The notes beneath the pieces were generated by a model. The model ran no database searches and was not told where the DNA came from. It saw only the letters and a program-made list of their open reading frames with translations. From Stutzerimonas chloritidismutans AW-1 (GTDB lineage Bacteria > Pseudomonadota > Gammaproteobacteria > Pseudomonadales > Pseudomonadaceae), in assembly GCF_000495915.1 (NCBI RefSeq), contig NZ_AOFQ01000057.1:1-64000 (forward strand): a DNA stretch of 64,000 bases. The letters are read 5' to 3'. The stretch's first letter is position 1; the number at the start of each line of letters is the position of its first letter. Positions 18,451 to 26,973 of this stretch are shown in pieces. Both the position numbers and the translations under genes were made by a program.

Positions 18451-18751
18451 AGCGCAACCGGAGCGGGCGGTGGAAGGCGCGAAGCCTTTCCACCGCCTGC
18501 TATCTTGCCCTGGCAGGCTGCCCGGCCCCGTCTGCCGAGGGGTCCTGCTTCAACGCTCCCTCATCGCCGCGCACGTCCTCCGCGCAGCGACTGCACTGCC
18601 CTCCTCCGACCGCTGATCCTCCACGCTGAACTATGCCGGTGCGCTCCGACCCAATGTCTATGAGCGCCGTTAAATCCGCGATAGACGCGGCCATCATCGC
18701 GACACGCGCAGCGCTCACATCCCGGTTGTTCAACACAACGTGAGGTGGATC
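18451..18751. other. intergenic region after yghU
   Basis: About 300 bp between yghU and the next rightward gene. It holds a palindrome at 18466-18497 (listed separately) and the GAGGTGG ribosome site of the next gene at 18742-18748. No coding frame of its own is credible. Confidence 0.4.
18466..18497. repeat. short palindromic repeat (REP-like), possible yghU terminator
   Basis: Arms GGCGGTGGAA and TTCCACCGCC plus inner GGC/GCC pairs form a long stem 15 bp after the yghU stop. It shares the core GTGGAA ... TTCCAC with the copies near 3.3, 20.2 and 24.7 kb. There is no T run, so any terminator role would rest on the stem alone. Confidence 0.6.
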
Positions 18752-19561
18752 ATGAGACATACACTGGTAGCAGCGTTCGCAACGCTGACCGACGCCAACC
18801 GCACCCGCGGTGACCTGATGTCGCGGGGCATAGCGCGGGAACAGATTCACGCCATTGGTGCCGAGAGCGCCGATATCCATGCCTACGATGCGCCCTACAC
18901 CACCACGCCGGACACCCCGGTGGACCGCACGCATCACGAGTCCAAGATCACGCATTTCTTCAAATCGCTGTTCGGCCATGAACCGCACGAGCAGCACCGC
19001 CACTACGCCACCGCCTATCCAGATGCCGTACGCCGCGGTGCCCTGGTGATCGCCGTGGATGTCGACGATGAAGATCAGCTGGCCAAGGCGCGCGATGCCC
19101 TGGAATACAACGGTGCCATCGACATCAACGAGCGCGGCGGCAGCGGCGCAGTCGAAGGCTATTCAGGCCCGACCAGCCCCTATGCTGGCGCGACCGGCGG
19201 CGACAGCCATCTCGACAAGCACTTCAGCGCAACCGGCACGGCAACCGCTGGCAGCGACCGCCCTCTGAGTGGCGCGCACACCGGCGACGGTGCCCACATC
19301 GGCAATACAACCGCGCCCGGCGCCGACCCGACCGATTACAACGACCGCAGCTCGGCCGACACCGGTCGCTATGACATCGGCGGCGCGGCCAAGCGCGCCG
19401 GCACCGACTACCCGGACACCACCGCCACCACGGCACCCACCGGTGCCGGCGCGACCGGCCACGGCAGTAGCCCGGACACGCCGGAAGTGGCACCCGGCGT
19501 CGGCACCCGTGACGCCGGCCTCTGCCGCGACCGCATTTGCGTGATCCAGCGGCCGAGCTGA
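18752..19561 (+). CDS. stress-type protein with low-complexity tail
   Basis: A 269-residue protein. The N-terminal half starts MRHTLVAAFATLTDANRTRGDLMSRGI and contains RRGALVIAVDVDDEDQLAKARDALEYNGAIDINERG, a layout like the ferredoxin-type domain of 'general stress' or hypervirulence-associated proteins, where a short helix-strand unit acts on paired residues. The C-terminal 110 residues are rich in Gly, Ala, Thr and Asp with no hydrophobic core and look disordered. ATG 18752 has GAGGTGG upstream. Its function is unknown; it may be induced by stress. Confidence 0.7.
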   Translation: MRHTLVAAFATLTDANRTRGDLMSRGIAREQIHAIGAESADIHAYDAPYTTTPDTPVDRTHHESKITHFFKSLFGHEPHEQHRHYATAYPDAVRRGALVIAVDVDDEDQLAKARDALEYNGAIDINERGGSGAVEGYSGPTSPYAGATGGDSHLDKHFSATGTATAGSDRPLSGAHTGDGAHIGNTTAPGADPTDYNDRSSADTGRYDIGGAAKRAGTDYPDTTATTAPTGAGATGHGSSPDTPEVAPGVGTRDAGLCRDRICVIQRPS

Positions 19562-19580
19562 CCGCTGCTGCGCAGTACCA

Positions 19581-19605
19581 CGGGCCGCATCGCGCGGCCC
19601 GTTTT
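19581..19605 (+). terminator. intrinsic terminator
   Basis: An 8-bp perfect stem CGGGCCGC (19581-19588) and GCGGCCCG (19594-19601) with a 5-base loop, followed by TTTT. It starts 20 bp after the stop of the preceding stress-type gene. Confidence 0.85.
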
Positions 19606-19773
19606 ATGTCATGTCGCGGTCGGGCAGCCACACCCTGACGACGCGCAATCCATCAAGGCCATAGCCTGCTGCGACGATTGGCGCAGGGCCGGACTGCTGA
19701 GTGCTGGCTGCGCCCGGCGTATTCTGGCGCTTCAGGCGGCCCGAGCGCTGCCAAGCATGCAGAGGGCCACGCC

Positions 19774-20166
19774 ATGCCTACGCTGAGAACCATCTCGTCC
19801 TGTCTGATGCTCTGCCTTGCCGCTTCGAGCGCCTGGGGCGCACAGCCGGCCATGGAGCAGACGGAAGGCGCATCGAAGAGCGCCTTCGTCCTGCATGAAG
19901 GCGGCAACATGCACACCGACCAGGCGGCCCTGCGCGAGCGTCGCGCCAAAGCGTACGAAGTGGAGCTGCGCGAAGCCCACGACGAGCTGATGGCCGCCAA
20001 ATACGCCATCACCCAGAAATACCTGGCCAAGCTGCCGGCCCATGAGCGCGAAGCCATGCAGGCCGAAGTGGCCGCGCAGCACGCCACCTTCGCCTACCGC
20101 TACCCCGAAGCCCACGCGCGCTTGCTGCAGAGCAATCCGCACAAGACCGAGATCAGCCAGGACTGA
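19774..20166 (+). CDS. small secreted helical protein, unknown
   Basis: A 130-residue protein with a signal peptide (MPTLRTISSCLMLCLAASSAWGA, cleavage near residue 23). The mature part is mostly charged helix, with EVELREAHDELMAAKYAITQKYLAKLPAHEREAMQAEV suggesting a coiled coil. I do not recognise the family. ATG 19774 has AGAGGG upstream. It is probably periplasmic, and a palindromic repeat follows the gene. Confidence 0.65.
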   Translation: MPTLRTISSCLMLCLAASSAWGAQPAMEQTEGASKSAFVLHEGGNMHTDQAALRERRAKAYEVELREAHDELMAAKYAITQKYLAKLPAHEREAMQAEVAAQHATFAYRYPEAHARLLQSNPHKTEISQD

Positions 20167-20187
20167 CGGGTCCCGACGGTAACCCGC

Positions 20188-20225
20188 GTAGGGTGGAAAA
20201 CGGCAACGCCTTTTCCACGCGTCCA
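20188..20225. repeat. short palindromic repeat (REP-like)
   Basis: Begins GTAGGGTGGAAAACGG and has arms GTGGAAAA and TTTTCCAC (20193-20200 and 20211-20218). It is almost identical to the copy at 24694-24734. It lies between two convergent genes, a usual place for such repeats. Confidence 0.75.
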
Positions 20226-20262
20226 CATCACCGCACCACGAAACGCGAGGAGTTCACGGCGT

Positions 20263-20766
20263 CTAACGCCCGCGCCGACCCTCGCCCAACGCCCGCCGCA
20301 GCCCGGCTCGGCCAATCACCAACGCCAGACATTCCTCCACCGCACCCAGCGCCGCATTGACCAGCGGCCGGGGCTGATAGGGCTTGCGCAGGCTCAACCC
20401 GACCTTGGATGCGACCAGCGCCGCCGTCGCACCGAGCAAGGCCGGCACCAGCACCGGCTCGCGACGGACACCCGCCAACGCCGCCGCGCTGACGCCGCCG
20501 GACAGCGCGCGAAACATCATCGACGGCACGATGGTGCGATCCGGCGCAAAGGGCATCTTGTCGCCGATCATCTCGCTGGCCGCGAGCGTTGGCAGAAAGG
20601 TCTGCGCGGTGTCCGACGTCAGCAGTTGCGCGGCCTCCCCCGCCCCGGCGAGATCATCGCGCTCGCTCAACGCCCGGCTGACCAGTGTCGGCGCCAGCAT
20701 GCTGCGCATGCCCGTCACCGCCCCGATTGCCAGGGCGGCCCATAACAGATTGCTCGAAGTCGACAT
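20263..20766 (-). CDS. DUF4126 membrane protein
   Basis: A 167-residue protein with several hydrophobic segments (near residues 6-24, 90-112 and 140-155). The pattern ALAIGAVTGMRSMLAPTLVSRAL, then KMPFAPDRTIVPSMMFRALSGGVSAAAL, matches DUF4126, a family of small inner-membrane proteins of unknown role. It converges with the secreted helical protein gene and is followed upstream by a membrane protein gene on the same strand. Confidence 0.8.
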   Translation of the reverse strand: MSTSSNLLWAALAIGAVTGMRSMLAPTLVSRALSERDDLAGAGEAAQLLTSDTAQTFLPTLAASEMIGDKMPFAPDRTIVPSMMFRALSGGVSAAALAGVRREPVLVPALLGATAALVASKVGLSLRKPYQPRPLVNAALGAVEECLALVIGRAGLRRALGEGRRGR

Positions 20767-20865
20767 CGTCAGATCTCCCGGTGGTTACCAATACCGACCG
20801 GGCGCCCGCCGCCAGCGTTCGGCTGCACAGCGCAGCCAGCGACGGATGACACGCTCAAGGCACCA

Positions 20866-21312
20866 TCACCACTGATAGAGCCCGTAAGCGAACACGCCAA
20901 GGCCAAAGCCCATCTGCGCCAGCAACAGCGCGCGGATGGCGAAGGTGTAGCTGATCACCCGGCTCTGCCCAAGCGCATCGGCAGCGAACAGCCGGTGGCT
21001 CTCGGGAAACTCGGCCTCCATCTCCTTGAGCGCCGTGATGGTCAGTTCCAGCAGCTGCCGGCTGCGTGCATCCACCAGCCAGAACACCTGCGCCAGCAAG
21101 ACGGTAAAGGCACCGAGCAGAATCAGCAGCCCGGGCGAGAAGCCGCGCTGCAGCGCGGCCAGCACGCCACCATCGGCGAAGATCGCCAGCACCACGAAGA
21201 AGTTGAAGCCACGCAGGCGCTGCTCGGCATTGAGCTTGAAATGCGCCCAGACAAACTCTCGAGCATCCACGCGATTGCCCTCTGACAAAACCAGCTGCTG
21301 GTGCGATGCCAT
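20866..21312 (-). CDS. small membrane protein, unknown
   Basis: A 148-residue protein starting MASHQQLVLSEGNRVD. Two adjacent hydrophobic segments (about residues 38-75) are followed by a charged helix (LELTITALKEMEAEFPESHRLF) and a last segment at the C-terminus (about 125-146). The plan of two helices, cytoplasmic helix and one helix suggests an inner-membrane protein. No family is recognised. I chose ATG 21312 because the conserved-looking part starts there; the frame is open further upstream but runs into the acetyltransferase gene. Confidence 0.65.
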   Translation of the reverse strand: MASHQQLVLSEGNRVDAREFVWAHFKLNAEQRLRGFNFFVVLAIFADGGVLAALQRGFSPGLLILLGAFTVLLAQVFWLVDARSRQLLELTITALKEMEAEFPESHRLFAADALGQSRVISYTFAIRALLLAQMGFGLGVFAYGLYQW

Positions 21313-21388
21313 GCCGGCGCGGCGGCAGCGATCACTCAGATAAGAGCATCGGCTCCGGCAATAAATCCCGCCTGGAAGGGTGTGCTGG

Positions 21389-21682
21389 TCAGGCCGGATC
21401 GACCAGGTCCTGCCATTGCTCGTGGCGCTCGATGTAGCTGGCGATGAACTCGCATTGCGGCACCACCCGCTTGCCGCGGCGCCGTGCATCCTCCAGCGCG
21501 CCCTTGGCCAGCACACTGCCCAGCCCCTGCCCGGACAGGCTGGGGTCGACCTCGGTATGGGTAAAGACCATCCGCTCGCCCTGCTCGTTGTACTCGGCAA
21601 AGCCGAGCGGCTGGCCGTCGACCAGCAACTCATAGCGCTGCTGCGCGGCATCGTGGCGGACGCTGGCTTGTCTATCGCTCAT
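21389..21682 (-). CDS. small GNAT-type N-acetyltransferase
   Basis: A 97-residue protein of the YjdJ-like minimal GNAT group. The acetyl-CoA loop is EVDPSLSGQGLGSVLAKGALEDARRRGKRVVPQCEFIASYI, with the Q/GxGxG/A pattern at SGQGLG. Such short proteins occur widely; substrates are unknown. It is leftward with a short gap to the membrane protein gene downstream. Confidence 0.88.
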   Translation of the reverse strand: MSDRQASVRHDAAQQRYELLVDGQPLGFAEYNEQGERMVFTHTEVDPSLSGQGLGSVLAKGALEDARRRGKRVVPQCEFIASYIERHEQWQDLVDPA

Positions 21683-21885
21683 GGCGGGCTCCCTCTCAGG
21701 TGAATGACTGCGCTAGAGGTACGAGTGGGCGCAGTGTATGAGGGTTCAGGTGGCGCGACGACGAACCGGAATGCGCCGTGCGCGTTGCTCAGGCCCGCCC
21801 ATGCCACTGCTCCAGAGGTAGCGGCGGCAAGGGCATTTGGTAATTGATAGAGGCTTGGCAGAGCAGGCAGGCCTTGAAGCTGGCG

Positions 21886-22518
21886 TTAGCCTCGTTCGCC
21901 GCTCGTTTGGATTTCAGCGTGACCGCCCGACACGACGATCGCCTGGTTATTGCTGAATGGGCGAAGCGCCAACACCTGCCCGTGCTCTTTCAGCACCTGC
22001 TCGACGGCCTCGTCGAACGGCGCATTTCGGTAATGCGGCAGCGGGTAGAAATCGACCAGCCCCAGTGCGGTGTAGGACTCCAGATCAGGCGCGGCAGTGA
22101 CGTCGTCCAGCGCCCGAATATAGTCAATGCTCGGGGCGAGTATCGCGGAACCGGCGGATTCGCCGATATAGCACTTCCCGGCCCTGACCTGTTCCGCGAT
22201 CAACCTGTCCGCGCCTGTGCGCTTCAGCTCCTGCAGCAGAAAGAAGGTGTTGCCGCCTGACACATAGATGTAATCGCCACGTTCGAGCTTGCTGACGATC
22301 TCGTCCTGAGGTGCGGTTGAAACTTCGAGTTCATCGATCACCAGACCGGCTTCGACAAGCGCCTCCCTGGCCGCAACAAGGTAGGAATTGACCTCCTCGG
22401 CAAGGCTCGCCGTAGGAATCAGCGTAACCGTCCTGCCGCGGCACTCGCCTCCGGTGAACCTGACAAACAAGTCCACGACCTCGGCAAAGGAGGATGTCAG
22501 GAAAATGTTCATATGCAC
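21886..22518 (-). CDS. peptidase S51-like / type 1 glutamine amidotransferase-like protein
   Basis: A 210-residue protein of the peptidase E (S51) superfamily. YIYVSGGNTFFLLQEL precedes the nucleophile elbow GESAGS (about residues 118-123), and a later PHYRNAPFDEAVEQVL supplies the histidine region. S51 enzymes cleave Asp-X dipeptides or act in cyanophycin breakdown; the exact substrate here is unknown. It is probably cytoplasmic because no signal is present. A Met (residue 3) gives an alternative start 6 bases in. Confidence 0.85.
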   Translation of the reverse strand: MHMNIFLTSSFAEVVDLFVRFTGGECRGRTVTLIPTASLAEEVNSYLVAAREALVEAGLVIDELEVSTAPQDEIVSKLERGDYIYVSGGNTFFLLQELKRTGADRLIAEQVRAGKCYIGESAGSAILAPSIDYIRALDDVTAAPDLESYTALGLVDFYPLPHYRNAPFDEAVEQVLKEHGQVLALRPFSNNQAIVVSGGHAEIQTSGERG

Positions 22519-22661
22519 CTCTGCACTCGACTGGATTCAGGCTTGCCCAACCCGCCCCTGGTTATTGAGAACACGGCGGGATAGCTCAGCGCTGCCGCGC
22601 CGCGCGTTCCAACAGGCCGACAAGCAGAGTGGACGAAAAACCCCTAGCTTGCCCGTTCGAA

Positions 22662-24497
22662 TCAATCCACCCCGACGAACCCACCCGTCTGGTGCTGCCA
22701 CAGCCGCGCATAGAGACCGCCGCGGGCGATCAGCTCGGCGTGGGTGCCGGTCTCGATCACCTGGCCGCCATCGATCACTACCAGCCGATCCATACGCGCG
22801 ATGGTCGACAGCCGGTGGGCGATGGCGATCACCGTCTTGCCTTCCATCAGGGTATCCAGGCTCTCCTGAATCGCCGCCTCGACCTCCGAATCCAGCGCCG
22901 AGGTGGCTTCGTCGAGCACCAGGATCGGTGCGTCCTTGAGCAGCACCCGGGCGATGGCGATACGCTGCCGTTGCCCGCCGGAGAGTTTCACGCCGCGCTC
23001 ACCAACCATGGCCTCAAAGGCCAAGCCGCCCTGACTGTCGTCCAAGGTCTTAATGAACTCGTCCGCGCGGGCCTTGCGTGCCGCGGCCCAGAGTTCTTCC
23101 TCTGTGGCGTCGGGCTTGCCGTAGCGCAGGTTGTCGCGGATCGAGCGGTGCAGCAGCGAGGTGTCCTGGGTGACCACGCCGATATTGGCGCGCAGGCTTT
23201 CCTGGCTGACCTCGGCGACGTTCTGCCCGTCGATCAGGATGCGCCCGCTCTCCAGGTCATAGAGGCGCAGCAGCAGGTTGACCAGCGTCGACTTGCCCGC
23301 GCCCGACGGCCCGACCAGGCCGATCTTCTCGCCCGGACGAATGTCGATAGTCAGTCCGCTGATCACCCCGCCCTGCTTGCCGTAGTGGAAATGCACATCC
23401 TCGAAGCGCACGCCGCCCTGCTCCACCTGCAGCGGCTTGGCGTCCTCGGGGTCAAGCACATCGCGCGGCCGGACGATGCTCTTCATGCCGTCCTGCACGG
23501 TTCCGACGTTCTCGAAGATGCCGTTGACCACCCACATGATCCACTCGGCCATGTTGTTGATGCGGATCACCAGGCCCAGCGCCAGGGCGATGGCGCCTGT
23601 CGTGATCAGCGCCTCGCTCCACAGCCACAGCGCCAGCGCGCCGGTGCCGACGATCAACAGGCCGTTCATGCAGGTAATCAGGAAATCCAGGCTGGTGATG
23701 ACTCGCGACTGCAGGCGGAACTTGCCGAGCAGCTCCTGCATCGCCTCGCGGGCGTAGCTCTCCTCCTCCCGCGAATGGGCGAACAGCTTGAGCGTGGCGA
23801 CGTTGCTGTAGCCATCCACCACCCGCCCCATCACCTTGGAGCGCGCCGCGGACGCCGCCGCCGAACGCGCGCGAATACGCGGCACGAAGTACCAGAGCGC
23901 GGCGCTGTAGCCGACGATCCACAGCAGCAAGGGCACGATCAAACGCAGATCCGCGGCTGCAAACAGATACAGCGCACTGCCCGCATAGACCACCACATGC
24001 CACAGCGCATCGATCACCTGCATGGCCGAATCGCGCAGCGACGGCCCCGTCTGCATCACGCGCTGGGCGATGCGCCCGGCGAAGTCGTTCTGGAAGAAGT
24101 TCAGGCTCTGCTTGAGCACGTAGCGGTGGTTCTGCCAGCGGATCAGGTTGGTCAGCCCTGGGTTGATCGCCTGATGCGTCAGCAGATTGTGCAGGCCGAA
24201 CACCAGCGGCCGGATGACCAGCGCCACCGCCGCCATCCACAGCAGCTCGTTGCGGTGCTCGGCGAAGAAGGTCCGCGCGTCATCGGTCGTCTGAGCCATG
24301 TCGATCAGCTGGCCGAGAAAGCTGAACAGCGCCACCTCGATCAGCGCCGCAAAGAAGCCGACCACCAGCACGGCCGTCATCAACGGCCAGACCTGCTTCA
24401 GGTAATGGGCATAGAAACGCAGCATCCCGGCCGGCGGCGCAACGTCCGGGCTGGGCTTGAAGACATCGATCAGGTTTTCGAAACGGCGGAACAACAT
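22662..24497 (-). CDS. ABC half-transporter (exporter type)
   Basis: A 611-residue fused ABC exporter. The membrane domain spans about residues 25-320 with six helices. The ATPase domain has Walker A GPSGAGKST (396-404), signature LSGGQRQR (505-512), Walker B LVLDE (526-530) and the AHRLS H-loop. It belongs to the same broad class as the transporter at 3.6-5.4 kb but is not a duplicate; membrane regions differ. I place the start at ATG 24497 (MLFRRFENLID) by family length, although no clear ribosome site precedes it. The substrate is unknown. Confidence 0.87.
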   Translation of the reverse strand: MLFRRFENLIDVFKPSPDVAPPAGMLRFYAHYLKQVWPLMTAVLVVGFFAALIEVALFSFLGQLIDMAQTTDDARTFFAEHRNELLWMAAVALVIRPLVFGLHNLLTHQAINPGLTNLIRWQNHRYVLKQSLNFFQNDFAGRIAQRVMQTGPSLRDSAMQVIDALWHVVVYAGSALYLFAAADLRLIVPLLLWIVGYSAALWYFVPRIRARSAAASAARSKVMGRVVDGYSNVATLKLFAHSREEESYAREAMQELLGKFRLQSRVITSLDFLITCMNGLLIVGTGALALWLWSEALITTGAIALALGLVIRINNMAEWIMWVVNGIFENVGTVQDGMKSIVRPRDVLDPEDAKPLQVEQGGVRFEDVHFHYGKQGGVISGLTIDIRPGEKIGLVGPSGAGKSTLVNLLLRLYDLESGRILIDGQNVAEVSQESLRANIGVVTQDTSLLHRSIRDNLRYGKPDATEEELWAAARKARADEFIKTLDDSQGGLAFEAMVGERGVKLSGGQRQRIAIARVLLKDAPILVLDEATSALDSEVEAAIQESLDTLMEGKTVIAIAHRLSTIARMDRLVVIDGGQVIETGTHAELIARGGLYARLWQHQTGGFVGVD

Positions 24498-24630
24498 GGG
24501 GAGGTCTGCTTTGTGGCGAGGTGGGCGAACATCGTTCGCAAATACGACCGCTCTGGCGCGGCATCCCGGTTGGACGCCCCGAGCCCGCGAGCGTTTCGCC
24601 AACCACATGCCCTGCCCGTCGACTCGCATT

Positions 24631-24734
24631 GGTGGACAAGCGCAGCGTTGTCCACCCTACGCCACTCCGCACTCCTCTGCCGACACCTCGCATGCGTAGG
24701 GTGGAAAACGGCGAAGCCTTTTCCACGCGCTACG
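24631..24734. repeat. pair of inverted REP-like palindromes
   Basis: Two copies of the window's palindrome family in opposite orientation. The first (24631-24662) has arms GTGGACAA and TTGTCCAC and ends CCCTACGC. The second (24694-24734) begins GCGTAGGGTGGAAAACGG and has arms GTGGAAAA and TTTTCCAC. The outer CCTAC/GTAGG ends face each other, which is typical for paired REP units between genes. They lie between the ABC transporter and DUF1993 genes. Confidence 0.75.
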
Positions 24735-24748
24735 TCCAAGCCACCTCG

Positions 24749-25276
24749 TTAGCCCTTCGGAATCGATTCCGCCCGCAGATACGGCAGCATATGGGTCACG
24801 TAGTCCGCCTTGCCCAGCTCGATCCCTTCCTTACGCAGGATCGAATACGCGGTCATCACATGGAAATAGAACTGCGCCAGCGTCCAGTCACGGGCGTATT
24901 GCTCAGCGGTCAGGTCGAAGATCATCCCATTCGCCAGCTCGTGGGCGATTGGCTTGTCCGCGTCCATATCCAGCGCATCGGCGGCGAGGCCGTCGAGCAA
25001 AGCCACCGTCTCATCGATCCGGGCATAGGCATCAGCCAGCGTGCCCGGCCGCTCGCCAGCCTGCCGCCCTTCGTCCAGCAGCTCGTTGATCGCAGCCGGG
25101 AAGGCCTCGTCTCTCAACCGGCAAACAGCCTCCTGTGCCTGCACGCAGGCAAAGCGAATCTGGGTCGACAGCGGAAACATATCCGGCGCTAGCCGCGCGG
25201 ATAACAACGCCTGTGCCTCTGCTTCCGGGAGCTGGGCCTGCGCCTTTTTCAGCCAGCCGGAGAGAGTTTTGAGCAT
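24749..25276 (-). CDS. DUF1993 protein
   Basis: A 175-residue protein in the DinB-like four-helix bundle group called DUF1993. Typical segments are LAPDMFPLSTQIRFACVQAQEAVCRL, IARIDETVALLDGL-like text, and the C-terminal QFYFHVMTAYSILRKEGIELGKADYVTHML. Its function is unknown. The start ATG 25276 (MLKTLSGWLKKAQ) fits the family, but a longer frame is open upstream and no strong ribosome site is visible. It is the last GC-rich gene before the AT-rich island. Confidence 0.82.
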   Translation of the reverse strand: MLKTLSGWLKKAQAQLPEAEAQALLSARLAPDMFPLSTQIRFACVQAQEAVCRLRDEAFPAAINELLDEGRQAGERPGTLADAYARIDETVALLDGLAADALDMDADKPIAHELANGMIFDLTAEQYARDWTLAQFYFHVMTAYSILRKEGIELGKADYVTHMLPYLRAESIPKG

Positions 25277-25472
25277 TGCGTGAAGGTGGGAACTAGGAGG
25301 GTTGTTAGGTGCATGGGTGCTTACCATTGTGAATGGGGGTGGAAAACCTAAGACGATGAAGTCATAAGGTGCTATGAAGCTAGCCACCTGAAAATAAATC
25401 TAACCCGTTTTCCCATGAGCTGGCATCTGAACGTTAAATAGGCTTTTCCAATATCCTTGGACTGAGCGCTAA

Positions 25473-25757
25473 CTAATAACCCTTACCTTTCAAGTATTTT
25501 TCCTTTGCTATATCTATATCTATATCTATATCTATATCTGACTGACCTCTGCATTCTCTACGTTCGCCGTGCATGCCCTTGAAATTAGACGCCTTGAGTA
25601 GCAAATCTGGTGTTTTCTTTAACGATTGAGACCAACCCCGTTCGAATGCATCATATTCTGTAGATCCTAACGGGTACCTATTTTCGTATCTTCCTTTATT
25701 AGAAAAGTAGCTTTCTTTGCCTTCTTTATATGCCGGATGATCATGAATGCTGTTCAT
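25473..25757 (-). CDS. small hypothetical protein with Asp-Ile repeat
   Basis: A 94-residue acidic/basic protein with no recognised domain. It starts MNSIHDHPAYKEGKESYFSNKGRYENRYPLG and has a run of five Asp-Ile pairs near the C-terminus, encoded by a hexanucleotide tandem repeat. The DHPAYKEG and GSTEYDAFERGW segments recall the small ribosome-modulation-like or 'Rmf/CrpP-like' proteins (AYxxG...G-x-x-x-x-x-x-F-x-x-G-W), but I am unsure. GGTGAT lies before the ATG. It is AT-rich and in the accessory island. Confidence 0.55.
   Translation of the reverse strand: MNSIHDHPAYKEGKESYFSNKGRYENRYPLGSTEYDAFERGWSQSLKKTPDLLLKASNFKGMHGERRECRGQSDIDIDIDIDIAKEKYLKGKGY
25508..25537. repeat. hexanucleotide tandem repeat (CTATAT)5
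   Basis: Five perfect copies of the six-base unit CTATAT lie inside the 94-residue gene. On the coding strand each unit (GATATA in frame) encodes Asp-Ile. Changes in copy number would alter the length by two residues and keep the frame. Confidence 0.9.
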
Positions 25758-25814
25758 TAGCTATCACCATTTTGAAACGACGGGAATCAATTGAACCATT
25801 TGAAACGCGAGTCT

Positions 25815-26885
25815 TCATATCGCTGAAAATGGAATCACGCATTCTCGTGCCGTCGTAATTGACACTAATTGGTAGAGAAATTGACGAGGTGTTAAGCTAA
25901 CAAACTCACTCACTAGTGGGCGGAGATCACCCTCCAGCAAAGATCTTATCTCTAATGGTCGATAACGTGCTGCGCTGCCAAGGTAGAACATCGCCATTAA
26001 AGAATATGCAAGATGTGGGACATCTCCAGGGCGGAGGTCTATGTAGTATCGATAGCCCTGCTGGGTGAGTATTGGAACCACATCGAGCGCAGAATACTCA
26101 GCTAATATGTTTTTATATTTCCGGTCAAGGTTATCTCTGGTAAAAGACTTTCTGCGTTTTGCTCGATAAACGACTTGCTTGTCGCGCGGATAACCTTCCT
26201 TAAAATATGCCGATCGATTACCTTTTAGAAATCGACTAGTATCTACTTTTGCCTCTTGCTCTTTATCAAAAATTAGCTCAGTGAAAAGGAAATCTCTATT
26301 TGAGTTCACTTGGAACTCGATTTTCACCGGAAGTAATTTTCGCTTGGTGATGTGACCAAGGCTGGCATAGATGCCATGAACCTCGGGCACATGAGATAGG
26401 GCTTGTCTGAAGTCGACCTCAAGAGGAGCCTTTATTTCTCTTCCAAGTTCAGCACAGAAATGCGAAAAGACATTGAAAGCGTCCTTCATTTTCGGCTTAG
26501 CTTCTATAGTCAACCTTTTTCCAAGCGGAAGCATTAGTCCATGATGCTCAAAAGTTGTTTCTAAATCAGCACCGCGAAGAGATAGAAACGATTTTACAAG
26601 ATCAAGCATGCCGTAGTAGAAAAGTGTTCCTTGGGCAGGGAGAGGTACGCTCTGTGCTGCGCGGTAAAAATCCTCAGCAAGGGAAGCATAATAGATTGCG
26701 CGCTCAATGCGCTCACGGTTGGCACCACGCTTACCTGCAAGTTTTGTTTGCAGATGAGAACTGAGGAAAGCCCAAGGATCGCTGGATAGGACTTGCTGTT
26801 CTCCGGCCCCCAACTCTACAAATGAGTATCGAAGCCGATTGTACTTGTACAGGGCTATCTCACCTTTCTCAATTACACGCGGCAT
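25815..26885 (-). CDS. YaaC-like protein of the accessory island
   Basis: A 356-residue protein. The layout resembles the YaaC-like family of Bacillus and scattered proteobacteria: the segment WAFLSSHLQTKLAGKRGANRERIERAIYYASLAEDFYRAA near the N-terminus and GTLFYYGMLDLVKSFLSLRGADLETTFEHHGL, which is the most YaaC-like part. The C-terminal part has PHLAYSLMAMFYLGSAARYRP. There is no signal or obvious membrane segment. Family function is unknown. AAGGA precedes the ATG. It is the second gene of three minus-strand AT-rich genes and 88 bp downstream of the 232-residue gene. Confidence 0.7.
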   Translation of the reverse strand: MPRVIEKGEIALYKYNRLRYSFVELGAGEQQVLSSDPWAFLSSHLQTKLAGKRGANRERIERAIYYASLAEDFYRAAQSVPLPAQGTLFYYGMLDLVKSFLSLRGADLETTFEHHGLMLPLGKRLTIEAKPKMKDAFNVFSHFCAELGREIKAPLEVDFRQALSHVPEVHGIYASLGHITKRKLLPVKIEFQVNSNRDFLFTELIFDKEQEAKVDTSRFLKGNRSAYFKEGYPRDKQVVYRAKRRKSFTRDNLDRKYKNILAEYSALDVVPILTQQGYRYYIDLRPGDVPHLAYSLMAMFYLGSAARYRPLEIRSLLEGDLRPLVSEFVSLTPRQFLYQLVSITTARECVIPFSAI

Positions 26886-26973
26886 AATTGTCCTTGAAAA
26901 TTAAATTTTATTAACGGAGCGGACATTAGCCATCCATGCAAGCGGAGCGAACGATTTGATCCAGCCATGTGAC

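Noticed and set aside
22629..24752. A 707-codon open frame on the plus strand opposite the ABC transporter
   Set aside because: It mirrors the codon pattern of the real gene on the other strand, is rich in Arg, Gln and His without any domain, and the minus strand has all ABC motifs.
25508..25537. The tandem repeat considered as a CRISPR array
   Set aside because: The unit is six bases without spacers, and no cas genes are in the window.
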